The notes beneath the pieces are model-generated. The model was not told the DNA's origin. It saw nothing but the letters and a program-made list of their open reading frames with translations, and searched no databases. Shown in pieces: positions 1 through 10,100 of a stretch of 64,000 nucleotides of DNA. This DNA is from Tahibacter amnicola (GTDB taxonomy: Bacteria > Pseudomonadota > Gammaproteobacteria > Xanthomonadales > Rhodanobacteraceae), in contig NZ_CP104694.1 in the NCBI RefSeq assembly GCF_025398735.1, positions 2,195,001 to 2,259,000 on the forward strand, given 5' to 3'. A program made the position numbers and the translations under genes. Position 1 is the first letter of the stretch; the number at the start of each line of letters is the position of its first letter.

Positions 1-81
1 TCGTCGCCGCCGGATGCCTCGCGCGTCCGGCGGCAATCCACCGTCGGTGCGACTACCGGCACCGACCACTACACTCGCCGC

Positions 82-1044
82 ATGCCGCAGACCGATCGTC
101 GCCCACGCGCCATCTTCCTCATGGGCCCGACGGCGTCGGGCAAGACGGCGTTGGCCTGCGAACTGGCCGCGCGATATCCGGCGCTCCGGGCAATCAGCGT
201 GGATTCGGCCCTGGTGTATCGCGGCCTGGACATCGGCAGCGCAAAGCCCGACGCGGAAACGCTGCGGCGTTGTCCGCACCGCCTCATTGATATCCGCGAC
301 CCGGAAGAGCCCTATTCGGCCGGTGAGTTCCGCGTCGACGCGCTGCGCGAGATGGCCGGGATCGTCGCCTCGGGCGGCGTTCCCCTTCTGGTCGGCGGCA
401 CCGGCCTGTACTTCCGGGCACTGACCCAGGGGCTTTCCGACCTGCCGACCGCAGACCCGGCCCTGCGCGAGACCCTGCAGGCCCGGCTGGAGCGCGAGGG
501 GCTGCCGGCCCTGCACGGCCAGTTGCGCGAGGCCGACCCCGTCGCCGCCGGCCGCATCCATCCCAACGATCCGCAACGCATCCTGCGCGCGCTCGAAGTG
601 ATTGCGACCACCGGTCGACGCCTGAGCGACCTGCACGGCCAGGCGGGAGAACGATTGCCGTACCGGGTGCTCAAGCTGGCGCTGGTGCCGATCGACCGTC
701 GTCCGCTGCACGAACGGATCGCGCAGCGGTTCGATGCCATGCTCGCGGCCGGCTTCCTGGACGAGGTACGCCGGCTGCGGCGCAATCCGCGACTGCTGCC
801 GGACCTTCCGGCAATCCGCGCGGTCGGTTACCGCCAGGCCTGGCAGCACCTGGATGGCGAGCTGGGCGCGGACCAGTTCCGCGACCAGGCGATTTTTGCC
901 ACCCGCCAACTGGCCAAGCGTCAGATCACCATGCTGCGTGCCGAGCTCGACGCCCGTTGGCTGGATCCGGAGCATGGCACCACGCCGGCCACCGCCGTCG
1001 AGGCGGTCGAGCACTTCCTGGCGTCACCGCGCGAAATGGCATAA
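82..1044 (+). CDS. miaA: tRNA dimethylallyltransferase MiaA
   Basis: MiaA transfers a dimethylallyl group to N6 of A37 in tRNAs that read UNN codons, the first step toward ms2i6A; it is a cytosolic enzyme. The 320-residue product has the P-loop GPTASGKT near residue 14, followed by the [13 protein letters not shown] segment (family D-S-x-Q/L-x-Y-x-x-x-D-I-G-T) and the [10 protein letters not shown] motif, all typical of MiaA, and its length is normal. The frame is open to the window edge. The ATG at 82 puts the P-loop at the usual distance from the N terminus, although no good ribosome site precedes it. miaA followed by hfq is the classic gammaproteobacterial order. Confidence 0.96.
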   Translation: MPQTDRRPRAIFLMGPTASGKTALACELAARYPALRAISVDSALVYRGLDIGSAKPDAETLRRCPHRLIDIRDPEEPYSAGEFRVDALREMAGIVASGGVPLLVGGTGLYFRALTQGLSDLPTADPALRETLQARLEREGLPALHGQLREADPVAAGRIHPNDPQRILRALEVIATTGRRLSDLHGQAGERLPYRVLKLALVPIDRRPLHERIAQRFDAMLAAGFLDEVRRLRRNPRLLPDLPAIRAVGYRQAWQHLDGELGADQFRDQAIFATRQLAKRQITMLRAELDARWLDPEHGTTPATAVEAVEHFLASPREMA

Positions 1045-1276
1045 GCGCTCCGGGCATGGCGAATGCCCGCCCGGCCCGGCGGATTGGCGCAGCAGCGGCG
1101 GCAGCCGTCGACGGCGACAGGTGCAACCCGCTACGCTGGCCCTGCGTTTAATGATGGAATCGACATTCTCGGAACATTCAATACCGGTTAAGATTGAATC
1201 ACTTGGACCGGGGCGCCGGGTTGTCGTGGCGCGTTCCCAGCCGCTTTTTTTCCGGTTCGCTGTCAGGAGAACACCA

Positions 1277-1564
1277 ATGTCAAAAGGGCAATCGTTGCAA
1301 GATCCGTTTCTGAATGCCTTGCGCCGGGAGCGCGTGCCGGTCTCGATCTACCTGGTCAACGGCATCAAGCTGCAGGGAACGATCGAGTCCTTCGACCAGT
1401 TCGTGGTGCTGCTGCGCAACACTGTCAGCCAGATGGTCTACAAGCACGCGATTTCGACAGTGGTACCCAGCCGCAATGTGCGCATCGGTGACAGCGGTTC
1501 GCATGGTCACGGCCATTCGGCGTCCGCCGAACATGCCGAGGTTTCCGAGTCGAGCGAGGGCTGA
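1277..1564 (+). CDS. hfq: RNA chaperone Hfq
   Basis: Hfq forms a hexameric ring that pairs small RNAs with mRNAs. The 95-residue product shows the Sm1 region ([26 protein letters not shown]) and the Sm2 signature [14 protein letters not shown] short Gly/His/Ser-rich acidic tail follows the core. The ATG at 1277 is preceded by AGGAGA at 1265-1270 and gives the conserved [11 protein letters not shown] start; the open frame extends further upstream but that part is not Hfq-like. The 232-base gap after miaA leaves room for an independent promoter. hflX follows almost immediately. Confidence 0.97.
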   Translation: MSKGQSLQDPFLNALRRERVPVSIYLVNGIKLQGTIESFDQFVVLLRNTVSQMVYKHAISTVVPSRNVRIGDSGSHGHGHSASAEHAEVSESSEG

Positions 1565-1569
1565 CCACT

Positions 1570-2874
1570 CTGTTCGAACGGTCGAAGAAAGGCGAACGCG
1601 CGGTACTCGTCCAGCCCAACTGGGTGGGCGAGACCGATGGTGCGGCGCGTCTGCAGGAGTTTGTCGAGCTGGCCCGCTCGGCGGGCGCGACGGTCGTCGC
1701 GACGCTGACCGCGCGCATTGATAAACCTAATCCCAGCTATTTCGTCGGCAGCGGCAAGGCCGACGAGCTCAAGTCACTCAAATTGGCCAACGAGGCTGAC
1801 CTCATCCTGGTCAATCACGCGCTCAGTCCGGTGCAGGAGCGCAATCTCGAGAAGTTCTGCGAGTGCCGCGTAGTGGGGCGTACCGGACTTATCCTCGATA
1901 TCTTTGCGCAGCGCGCGCGCTCCCACGAGGGCAAGCTCCAGGTCGAGCTGGCACAGCTCAAGCACATGTCGACGCGCCTGGTGCGCGGCTGGACCCATCT
2001 GGAACGCCAGCGCGGCGGCGCGATCGGCCTTCGTGGCCCGGGTGAAACCCAGCTGGAGATCGATCGCCGGCTCCTGGGCGAAAAAGTCAAAGTACTGGAA
2101 CGACGCCTGGAAAAGGTCGCCGTGCAGCGCGAGCAGGCGCGTCGCGGCCGCCTGCGCAACGCGGTGCCGCTGGTGTCCCTGGTGGGCTATACGAACGCCG
2201 GCAAGTCCACGCTCTTCAACCGGATCACCGGCGCCGGCGTCTACGCGGCCGACCAGTTGTTCGCCACGCTCGATCCCACCTTGCGCCGGATCGAAGGCTT
2301 GCCCTGCGGGCCCTTCGTTCTGGCCGACACCGTGGGTTTCATCCGCGACCTGCCGCATGACCTGGTGGCCGCGTTCAAGTCCACCCTGGCGGAAACGCGC
2401 GATGCGGACCTGCTGCTGCACGTGGTGGACGCGGCGGATCCGGAGCGTGACCAGCGTATCGCTGACGTGATGACGGTGCTCGCTGAGATCGGTGCGGACG
2501 ACGTGCCGCAGATCCTCGTCTACAACAAGATTGACCGGCTCGAGGCCCAGCGTCCGCGGCGCGAAACGGTACAGGGCGGCGAGGTGGAGCGGGTCTGGGT
2601 GTCCGCCGCCGAAGGCCTGGGCATGGACCTGCTGTCCGACACCATCAGCGACTGCCTTGGCATCGACCGGGTGCAACTTACCCTGCAGCTGGAACCAGGC
2701 CAGGGGCGTCTGCGTTCGCGCCTGTTCGCCGCCGGCGTGGTTGCGCGGGAAGCCAGTGACGATACGGGTTGGACGATTGAAATCGATGCGCCGCTGTCGC
2801 GGTTGCAGTCGCTGTTCGGCCTTCCCGACGGCGACGGCCTGTTCCTCAAGCAGCGCCTGGCATCGCGTCAGTGA
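1570..2874 (+). CDS. hflX: Ribosome-associated GTPase HflX
   Basis: HflX is a GTPase that binds the ribosome and can split stalled or heat-damaged 70S particles. The product has the glycine-rich N-terminal domain (ending near HLERQRGGAIGLRGPGE), then G1 GYTNAGKST near residue 206, G3 DTVGF and G4 NKID. The first in-frame ATG/GTG-type codon is GTG 1624, but that would remove a family-typical N-terminal stretch (FERSKKGERAVLVQP). Reading from CTG 1570, six bases after the hfq stop and downstream of a GAGGG, restores it and gives 434 residues. I therefore chose the CTG start, with moderate confidence. The 3' end overlaps the convergent TPR gene by 7 bases. Confidence 0.93.
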   Translation: MFERSKKGERAVLVQPNWVGETDGAARLQEFVELARSAGATVVATLTARIDKPNPSYFVGSGKADELKSLKLANEADLILVNHALSPVQERNLEKFCECRVVGRTGLILDIFAQRARSHEGKLQVELAQLKHMSTRLVRGWTHLERQRGGAIGLRGPGETQLEIDRRLLGEKVKVLERRLEKVAVQREQARRGRLRNAVPLVSLVGYTNAGKSTLFNRITGAGVYAADQLFATLDPTLRRIEGLPCGPFVLADTVGFIRDLPHDLVAAFKSTLAETRDADLLLHVVDAADPERDQRIADVMTVLAEIGADDVPQILVYNKIDRLEAQRPRRETVQGGEVERVWVSAAEGLGMDLLSDTISDCLGIDRVQLTLQLEPGQGRLRSRLFAAGVVAREASDDTGWTIEIDAPLSRLQSLFGLPDGDGLFLKQRLASRQ

Positions 2875-4436
2875 GCGTGACCCGGCAGGGCCAGGCCCTC
2901 GTCGCCCACGACTTTGCGTGAGGCGTTGCGAGGTTCCAGCGCCAGCTTGTTGACACTCAGCGTGGCGTTGACGATGGACTGCACGTCACGGAAATCCGAT
3001 TCCAGTTGCTTCTGCGACTGCTTGGACACGCGTTCCATGTTTTCCCGGGCCTGTGCCAGCAGCGGCCGCGCCGCGGGGATGTCACCGCTCTGGGCGAGCG
3101 CGCGCGCCAGTTCGATCCGCGTGCCCACGGCGCAGACGGGCGTTTCCATCGTCGGCAGGCGGTCGGTGAGGAGTTCGCGCGTCGCATCGAAGAGCTGCAG
3201 TTCGTTGAACACGCGCGCCAGGTTCACGCGCAGCGCGCTGGTGTCCGGGTGCATCGGACCCCAGGATTTTTCGCCCAGGGCGAGCGCCTCGCGCATCAAG
3301 GGCATGGCTTCGCCGGGATTGTGCAGGACGCGCCAGTCGAAGTAGGCGAGGTTGTAGATGCTCGCCGCAACATCGGGATGTTCCGGAGCATGGATGGCGC
3401 GCGCGGTGGCCAGTGCCTCGCGCAGGTAGCGCTCTGCTGCGGCGTGGTTGCCAGCCTGGGCGTTGAGGATGCCGAGGTTGCGTTGGATCAGGTGGAGGCG
3501 GCGGGTCTGGCGGTCAGCCATTCGCTCGAGAATCTCGGCGGCGGCATTGCCCAGCGCCAGTGCCCGGACCCGTTGGCCGTCGTGGTACTCCACCATACCG
3601 GCGGCCAGCAAGGCCTGGGCGAGTTCCGGGTGGGTCTCGCCGAAGTGGCGCCGCAATTGATAGACGGATCGTTCGACCAGCGTACGCGCCGCGGCATGCT
3701 CGCTGGCGGCCGAGCGCAGGCGCGCTGTCAACACGCCGACCCGCGCGGCAGCCAGGCTTTGCGTGCCCAGGTGTTTCTCCGTGTCTGCCAGGAGGGCTTC
3801 CGCCTGCGGGCGGGCTTGCCGTCCACGTCCGGAATCCTCCAGTGCGCGCAGGCGTTGCAGACGCAGGTAGACCATCTGCTCCGGACTGATCGGCGTGGAG
3901 ACATGATTGCCGAGGAAGGAATCCAGCTCGGCAAGGGCCGCGCTCGCCCGGCCGGTTTCCACTGCCAGGCGGGCACGCAGCAGGGCGTGTTGCGCATCGG
4001 CATCCGCGTCGCCCATTCGGTGCGCGGTGGCCAGCGCCGCCGAGTCGGCCAGTGCGCGCTGTGTCCCTTCGTAGTAGGAAAGATTGAGGCACACCTCGGC
4101 CAGGGTATGCAGGAGCAGCCGGTGCACCGGTGGGCGCTCCGCGAAATCCCGCGCGATGCGCGTGCGTGCGGCGTCCAGCAGATGGGGAATACGCTCGGAC
4201 GTCCGCGCCATCAGGGCGGGATTACCCGATGGGAAGGTGTCGGCGAAAAATCGCGCGACGTCCGGATCCTGGTGCAGGTTCTGGGCGGTCAGGGCCGGTG
4301 GCGCCAGCACCCCGACGCCGGGAATGAGGAATATCCCTGCGGCGAACGTGGCCGCCACCATCAGCGCCCCTGCGACATAACGGCGGCCACCGTGCCAGCG
4401 CGAACTGGGTATCGGCAGGGGGCGCAGCGTGCTCAT
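2868..4436 (-). CDS. Membrane-anchored TPR-repeat protein
   Basis: This 522-residue protein has a short basic N terminus and one hydrophobic segment (about residues 20-40), so it is probably an inner-membrane protein with a large periplasmic part. The rest is helical TPR-like repeats with the H-P-D/E-x-A-x-x-L-x-N-L-A pattern (for example FGETHPELAQALLAAG and HPDVAASIYNLAY). These resemble the extracytoplasmic tails of the Ser/Thr kinases paired with ECF-like sigma factors, one of which lies at 14821-17379. No kinase domain or sigma gene adjoins this copy. It converges on hflX and is divergent from hflKC. Its function is unknown; scaffolding or sensing is an inference. Confidence 0.8.
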   Translation of the reverse strand: MSTLRPLPIPSSRWHGGRRYVAGALMVAATFAAGIFLIPGVGVLAPPALTAQNLHQDPDVARFFADTFPSGNPALMARTSERIPHLLDAARTRIARDFAERPPVHRLLLHTLAEVCLNLSYYEGTQRALADSAALATAHRMGDADADAQHALLRARLAVETGRASAALAELDSFLGNHVSTPISPEQMVYLRLQRLRALEDSGRGRQARPQAEALLADTEKHLGTQSLAAARVGVLTARLRSAASEHAAARTLVERSVYQLRRHFGETHPELAQALLAAGMVEYHDGQRVRALALGNAAAEILERMADRQTRRLHLIQRNLGILNAQAGNHAAAERYLREALATARAIHAPEHPDVAASIYNLAYFDWRVLHNPGEAMPLMREALALGEKSWGPMHPDTSALRVNLARVFNELQLFDATRELLTDRLPTMETPVCAVGTRIELARALAQSGDIPAARPLLAQARENMERVSKQSQKQLESDFRDVQSIVNATLSVNKLALEPRNASRKVVGDEGLALPGHAH

Positions 4437-4858
4437 CGCTGCCCCGCACTGGCGTGGAGGGGCGCATATGTCTGTCCCGTGCGAACTGACACCGGGTGTA
4501 AACCTGGTCGGGGAGGCAGATTCGTGCGTACCGGTGCGTCAATCATGAATAACGGCGTGCGGGCATAGGCGGAGGACGACTATGCGCAGCCGCGGATGTG
4601 CTTTCAAGGAATAAGGGGCCATCCATGCGCCCGGGAATGGCGCGTCCTGGCCAGGGGAGTAGCAGTCCGGGGGCGGACTGCAACGGCTGCGCTGGGCTTG
4701 TCCGAACCCTGCGGGTACAATCCGGCCGCAACCTGCCCAGGCGGACCACCGTTCCGTCATGCGGTTGCCGGCCGGACAATCGCATCCAATGAACACTACA
4801 CCACGACCGACAATCCAATGGCGCGCCTGCAGTGGCGCGAATCGTACGAGGGCCACTC
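4437..4858. other. Intergenic region between TPR gene and hflK
   Basis: This 422-base divergent intergenic region holds no gene I can support. It contains a perfect 8-bp hairpin with a GGGG loop at 4662-4681 and a TACAAT hexamer at 4716-4721 that could be a -10 element for hflKC, although no convincing -35 sits 16-18 bases upstream. A GAGG at 4848-4852 serves hflK. Confidence 0.5.
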
Positions 4859-5923
4859 ATGGCATGGAATGAGCCGGGCAAACGCGACCCCTGGCGCGGC
4901 AATCAGAAAGGCCCGGATGTCGAGGAAACACTTAGGCGACTCAGAGAGCGGTTCGGCAACCTGCTCGGTGGCTCCGGCGGGCGCAGCGGCGGCACTGGCG
5001 GGATCCTGCTGGTCGTGCTGGCGATCGTCCTGCTGTGGACCGTGGCCGATACCGTCACGATCATCAATGCACAGGAAGTGGGCGTCGTACAGCGGTTCGG
5101 AAAGAAGAACCGCGTGCTCGGCCCTGGCATGAGCTTCAAGTGGCCGCGCCCGATCGAAACCGTGACCAAGGTGGCGACCACCCGCGTCCAGTCGCTGGAC
5201 GATGAAGTCGTCATGCTGACGATGGATGAAAACATCGTCCGGATCCGTTTCAACGTGCAGTACCAGATCAGCAATGCCGAGGACTACCTTTTCAAGCTGC
5301 GCGACGCCGAAGGCACCGTGAAGGAAGCGGCCGAGAGTGCCGTGCGCCAGGTGATCGGCGGTAGCGAGATGGATCACATCCTTTCCGGCGAAGGCGCCGA
5401 GCTGGTCAGCGAGACCAAGAAGGTGCTGCAGCAGACACTCGATTCCTACGAATCGGGGCTGGCCGTGACCGAGGTGAATTTCCAGCTGGTCGCTCCACCG
5501 GACCAGGTCAAGGAAGCCTTCGACGACGTGACCAACGCGCGTGAAAACAAGCAGCAGATCGAGAACGAGGCGCGCGCTTATGCCAATACCGTCGTGCCGG
5601 AGGCGCGCGGCAAGGCAGCGCGCATCAAGGCCGAGGCCGAGGGCTACAGCGCCGAGCGCGTCGCGCTCGCCAAGGGTGACGCGGATCGCTTCGAATTGCT
5701 GATGGTGCAGTACAAGACTGCCCCGGAAGTGACCCGTCAGCGCCTGTACCTGGAAACCATGCAGGAAGTGCTGACTGAAAGCACCAAGGTCATCGACACC
5801 ACGGGCGGCCGCAACCTGATCAATCTCCCCGTCGACCGTCTCGGCGGCGCTTTGAATTCAGGAGGCGGCGTCCTGCTGCCGTCGGACGAAGCGGTTCGCG
5901 CCAAGCGGGAGGGTTCGCGATGA
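4859..5923 (+). CDS. hflK: FtsH protease modulator HflK
   Basis: HflK is an SPFH-family inner-membrane protein that with HflC forms a large periplasmic cage around FtsH and modulates its proteolysis. The 354-residue product begins MAWNEPGKRDPW, the usual HflK start. A Gly/Ser-rich linker, one transmembrane helix (about residues 55-75), an SPFH/band-7 domain and a charged helical region (KAEAEGYSAERVALAKGDADRF) follow. An upstream in-frame GTG at 4832 exists, but ATG 4859 has the GAGG site and the conserved start. The stop overlaps the hflC start as ATGA, indicating translational coupling. Confidence 0.96.
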   Translation: MAWNEPGKRDPWRGNQKGPDVEETLRRLRERFGNLLGGSGGRSGGTGGILLVVLAIVLLWTVADTVTIINAQEVGVVQRFGKKNRVLGPGMSFKWPRPIETVTKVATTRVQSLDDEVVMLTMDENIVRIRFNVQYQISNAEDYLFKLRDAEGTVKEAAESAVRQVIGGSEMDHILSGEGAELVSETKKVLQQTLDSYESGLAVTEVNFQLVAPPDQVKEAFDDVTNARENKQQIENEARAYANTVVPEARGKAARIKAEAEGYSAERVALAKGDADRFELLMVQYKTAPEVTRQRLYLETMQEVLTESTKVIDTTGGRNLINLPVDRLGGALNSGGGVLLPSDEAVRAKREGSR

Positions 5924-6789
5924 AGTCGTTGGTTGCTTTGGTTGCCGCCCTGCTGGTGCTGCTCGGGGTCAATTCGCTGTTCGTCGTGCGCGAAGGGCAG
6001 TCGGCGTTGCTGCTGCAGTTCGGCAAGATCGTCCGTTCCGACTTCAAGCCGGGACTGCACTGGAAGGTGCCGTTCTTCGAGCAGTCACTGTTGTTCGACA
6101 AGCGCATCCTTGGCCTTGACGCCCAGCCGGAGCGCTATCTGACGTCGGAAAAGAAGAGCGTGCTGGTCGATTTCTACGTCAAGTGGCGCATTGACGACCT
6201 CGCCAAGTTCTACCAGACCTCCGGCGGCGACGAAGAACAGGCCAATTCGCGCCTGTCGCCGATCGTCAAGGATGCGCTGCGCTTTGAATTCAATGCCCGT
6301 CCGCTGCATGAGCTGATTGCCGACGGCCGGGTGGACATCACCAAGCGCGTGCGTGACCAGGTCAATCGCTCGACCCAGAATTCGCTCGGCATCGAAGTGA
6401 AGGACGTGCGCATCCGCGGCATCAACTTCCCGGAAGAGGGAACGGTGCTGTCGTCCGTGTACGACCGTATGCGCGCCGAGCGCAAGCAGGTCGCCAACAG
6501 CCTGCGCGCCAGCGGTCAGGAAGCGGGTGAAACGATCCGGGCGAACGCTGATCGCGAGCGCCAGGTGCTGCTGGCCGACGCGACGCGCGAAGCGCAGAAG
6601 ACGCGCGGCCAGGGCGACGCGGAGGCGGCGCAGGTGTACGCGCAGGCCTACGGGAAAGATCCAGAGTTCTACGCCTTCACGCGTAGTCTCGAGGCCTACC
6701 GGGCGTCGTTCCGGCAGGGCAACGGTGTGTTGCTGCTCGACCCGAAGTCGGACTTGTTCCGCTACTTCAACGACAGCGACAAGGACTAA
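5920..6789 (+). CDS. hflC: FtsH protease modulator HflC
   Basis: HflC is the partner of HflK in the FtsH-HflKC inner-membrane complex. The 289-residue product starts with a transmembrane helix (LVALVAALLVLLGVNSLFVV), then FVVREGQSALLLQFGKI, a typical band-7 opening. The SPFH domain and the helical ANADRERQVLLADATREAQ region follow, and the C terminus is typical (DPEFYAFTRSLEAYRASF). It overlaps hflK by four bases. A 9-bp hairpin with a GCAA loop lies ten bases after the stop. Confidence 0.96.
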   Translation: MKSLVALVAALLVLLGVNSLFVVREGQSALLLQFGKIVRSDFKPGLHWKVPFFEQSLLFDKRILGLDAQPERYLTSEKKSVLVDFYVKWRIDDLAKFYQTSGGDEEQANSRLSPIVKDALRFEFNARPLHELIADGRVDITKRVRDQVNRSTQNSLGIEVKDVRIRGINFPEEGTVLSSVYDRMRAERKQVANSLRASGQEAGETIRANADRERQVLLADATREAQKTRGQGDAEAAQVYAQAYGKDPEFYAFTRSLEAYRASFRQGNGVLLLDPKSDLFRYFNDSDKD

Positions 6790-6798
6790 TGAACATCG

Positions 6799-6820
6799 CG
6801 GCGCCGGGCAACCGGCGCCG
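6799..6820 (+). terminator. GC-rich hairpin after hflC
   Basis: A perfect 9-bp stem (6799-6807 with 6812-6820) closes a GCAA tetraloop of the GNRA type. It starts ten bases after the hflC stop. There is no U tract, so intrinsic termination is uncertain; it may instead protect the 3' end. Confidence 0.4.
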
Positions 6821-6830
6821 TGCAACATGA

Positions 6831-8285
<1,455 letters not shown>

Positions 8286-8312
8286 TAATCGCGGTATCCA
8301 TACAGGTGTAAA

Positions 8313-8336
8313 GTCGGGCGGCCTGCGCCGCCCGAC
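8313..8336 (+). terminator. Perfect 10-bp hairpin after purA
   Basis: A 10-bp perfect stem (8313-8322 with 8327-8336) and a CTGC loop lie 27 bases after the purA stop and 11 bases before the next start. There is no U tract. It could be a weak terminator or a leader hairpin for the VOC gene. Confidence 0.4.
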
Positions 8337-8347
8337 AAGCATCGCCC

Positions 8348-8770
8348 ATGACACATCCCTTTCGCATCCGCGAAATCGATCATCTGGTACTGCGCACCCG
8401 CGACCAGGAAGGCCTGGTTCGCTTTTACTGCGAGGTCCTGGGCTGTCGCGTCGAGCGCCGCCAGGACGCCATCGGCCTGGTGCAGCTGCGTGCCGGCAGC
8501 TCGCTGATCGATATCGTCGGCATCGACGGCGTGCTCGGCAAACGCGGTGGCGATGCGCCGGCGCCCCGGGCGCGCAACCTTGACCACTTCTGCCTGCGTG
8601 TGGAGCCATTCGAACTGGACGCCATCCGCGAACACCTGGCGGCGCATGGCGTCAGTATTGGCGAGGTGGATTCACGCTACGGTGCGGAGGGGGAGGGGCC
8701 CTCGCTCTACCTGGACGATCCCGAGGGTAATACGGTGGAGCTGAAAGGACCGCCGGATAGCCCGCGGTAG
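8348..8770 (+). CDS. VOC (glyoxalase-fold) family protein
   Basis: This 140-residue protein has the two beta-alpha-beta-beta-beta units of the vicinal-oxygen-chelate fold. Likely metal ligands are His in REIDHLVL (residue about 12), His in RNLDHFCL and Glu in GNTVELKG near the C terminus. The YLDDPEGNTVEL stretch is a hallmark of glyoxalase/bleomycin-resistance/dioxygenase relatives. The substrate cannot be assigned; glyoxalase I-like or dioxygenase-like chemistry are both possible. It lies 62 bases after purA on the same strand. Confidence 0.88.
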   Translation: MTHPFRIREIDHLVLRTRDQEGLVRFYCEVLGCRVERRQDAIGLVQLRAGSSLIDIVGIDGVLGKRGGDAPAPRARNLDHFCLRVEPFELDAIREHLAAHGVSIGEVDSRYGAEGEGPSLYLDDPEGNTVELKGPPDSPR

Positions 8771-8897
8771 CGCGCAACGTCCTCCGCCCATCGACCAAAG
8801 CGGCATTGGCACGCCACCGCCAGTCGCAGTACAACTGCGCGTGACACCATCGGCCTGGCCGTTCGCGCCAGCGGTGACATTCGCAGAGATCACCACC

Positions 8898-9524
8898 ATG
8901 GCCCTGTACCTGGCTTTTTGCTTTGCCGCGCTGATGGTGACCCTGTCGCCCGGGCCGGACACTTTCCTGGTGATGGCCAACGCCGCCCGCGGCGGCGCGC
9001 GGCTGGGGCTGGCGACCGTCGCCGGCATCGTATCCGGTGGCGTCTTCCATATCGCGCTGTTTGCCGGCGGGTTTGCGCAATTGCTGGTGTACTCGGCGGC
9101 GGCGTTCCTGGCGGTGAAGGTCGCCGGCGCGGCCTATCTCGGCTGGCTCGGATTGCAGGCGCTGCGTTCTGCCGCGCGCCCGGCGCAGGAAATCGTCGTG
9201 ACCACTGACGCTCCGGCCACCACCTCCGTCTGGCCGGTGTATGCGCAAGGCGTGCTGACCAATGCGCTCAACCCGAAGATCGCCGTGTTCTACCTGGCAT
9301 TCCTGCCCCAGTTCATGGATCCGGCGCAGTCGCTGGCTGCGCAATCCGTATTGTTGATCGGCACCCACTACGTGATGGGATTCGTCTGGCTCGGTGCGCT
9401 GGCGTTCGGCGCGGCCCGCATGGGGCCGTGGCTGGCAAAAGGACGTGTCAGACGCTGGCTCGACGGGGTGGTCGGTACCGTGATGCTGGCCTTCGGCGTG
9501 CGCCTGGCCCTGACCACGCGCTGA
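8898..9524 (+). CDS. LysE/RhtB-family amino-acid exporter
   Basis: This is a polytopic inner-membrane protein of 208 residues, the usual size for LysE/RhtB exporters of amino acids or homoserine-type compounds. The N terminus carries the family hallmark LSPGPDTFLVMANAARGG, and a conserved NPKIAVFYLAFLPQF segment starts the second half. About six hydrophobic helices are visible. Upstream in-frame starts (8841, 8874) lack ribosome sites, while AGAGA at 8885-8889 is placed for ATG 8898. The substrate is unknown. Confidence 0.9.
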   Translation: MALYLAFCFAALMVTLSPGPDTFLVMANAARGGARLGLATVAGIVSGGVFHIALFAGGFAQLLVYSAAAFLAVKVAGAAYLGWLGLQALRSAARPAQEIVVTTDAPATTSVWPVYAQGVLTNALNPKIAVFYLAFLPQFMDPAQSLAAQSVLLIGTHYVMGFVWLGALAFGAARMGPWLAKGRVRRWLDGVVGTVMLAFGVRLALTTR

Positions 9525-9580
9525 GCACATTGCGCTTGTGATTCGATAGCGCCAGCCGGACGCGTGCGCGTCGCCCCCGC

Positions 9581-9771
9581 TTACTGCGCGATATCGTCGA
9601 GTACCTGGCGCAGGTAGGCCATCACGTCGCGGGCCCTGGTCGAGTCAGGTAGCCATTCGCGGAATTCCTGCGCACGCGCCGCACGTCGTACACCCCCAGC
9701 GCCGGCAGTCCGTGCTCGATGCGCGTCGGTGTGAGGGCTTGCTCGGTGCAGCGCGGACATGTACTGGCCAT
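9581..9771 (-). pseudogene. Probable frameshifted zinc-ribbon protein remnant
   Basis: From ATG 9771 the minus strand encodes MASTCPRCTEQALTPTRIEH... up to a GGGGG run. Dropping one G there changes frame and yields CTTCG, so that CPRC-(18 residues)-CTTC would form a zinc ribbon. A second frame then continues EFREWLPDSTRARDVMAYLRQ to a TAA at 9581. The three pieces in three frames look like one small gene with two indels. The call rests on protein-like texture and Cys spacing only. Sequencing error in the G run, or chance, are the alternatives. Confidence 0.35.
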
Positions 9772-9803
9772 GTCGGATCCCGTGTTGAAGACGGCGCAAA
9801 ACA

Positions 9804-9827
9804 AAAGGCCCGCCGAAGCGGGCCTTT
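9804..9827 (-). terminator. Intrinsic terminator of tRNA-Leu
   Basis: Read on the minus strand, a 10-bp stem AAAGGCCCGC/GCGGGCCTTT with a TTCG loop is followed by TGTTTT. It begins 12 bases after the CCA end of the tRNA. Confidence 0.85.
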
Positions 9828-9838
9828 CGTTTGAGTAT

Positions 9839-9923
<85 letters not shown>

Positions 9924-9962
9924 AGGTGTCCCGCCGCGTTGTTGACGCTGCGAAGGGCGCGA

Positions 9963-9991
9963 ACTGTACTGGCCATGCGAAAGCTTGTCAA
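9963..9991 (-). promoter_or_regulatory. Sigma-70 promoter of tRNA-Leu
   Basis: The minus strand reads TTGACA (9986-9991), a 17-base spacer, then TACAGT (9963-9968). That is a consensus -35 with a good -10. The distance to the tRNA 5' end at 9923 implies a leader of about 33 bases. Confidence 0.85.
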
Positions 9992-10100
9992 CGCTCTTTT
10001 TGCAATCGGGTGATCGTCCAGGCTCTTCACCGGTCTGTGTCGCCGGGGGCTTACAATAGGCGCCTGAGCGGAGCCGGCCGGTTCCGCCATGAGGGAAGCA

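Noticed and set aside
1..81. End of mutL upstream of miaA
   Set aside because: mutL often precedes miaA, but the 81 visible bases show no MutL C-terminal motif or stop in a sensible frame, so it cannot be called.
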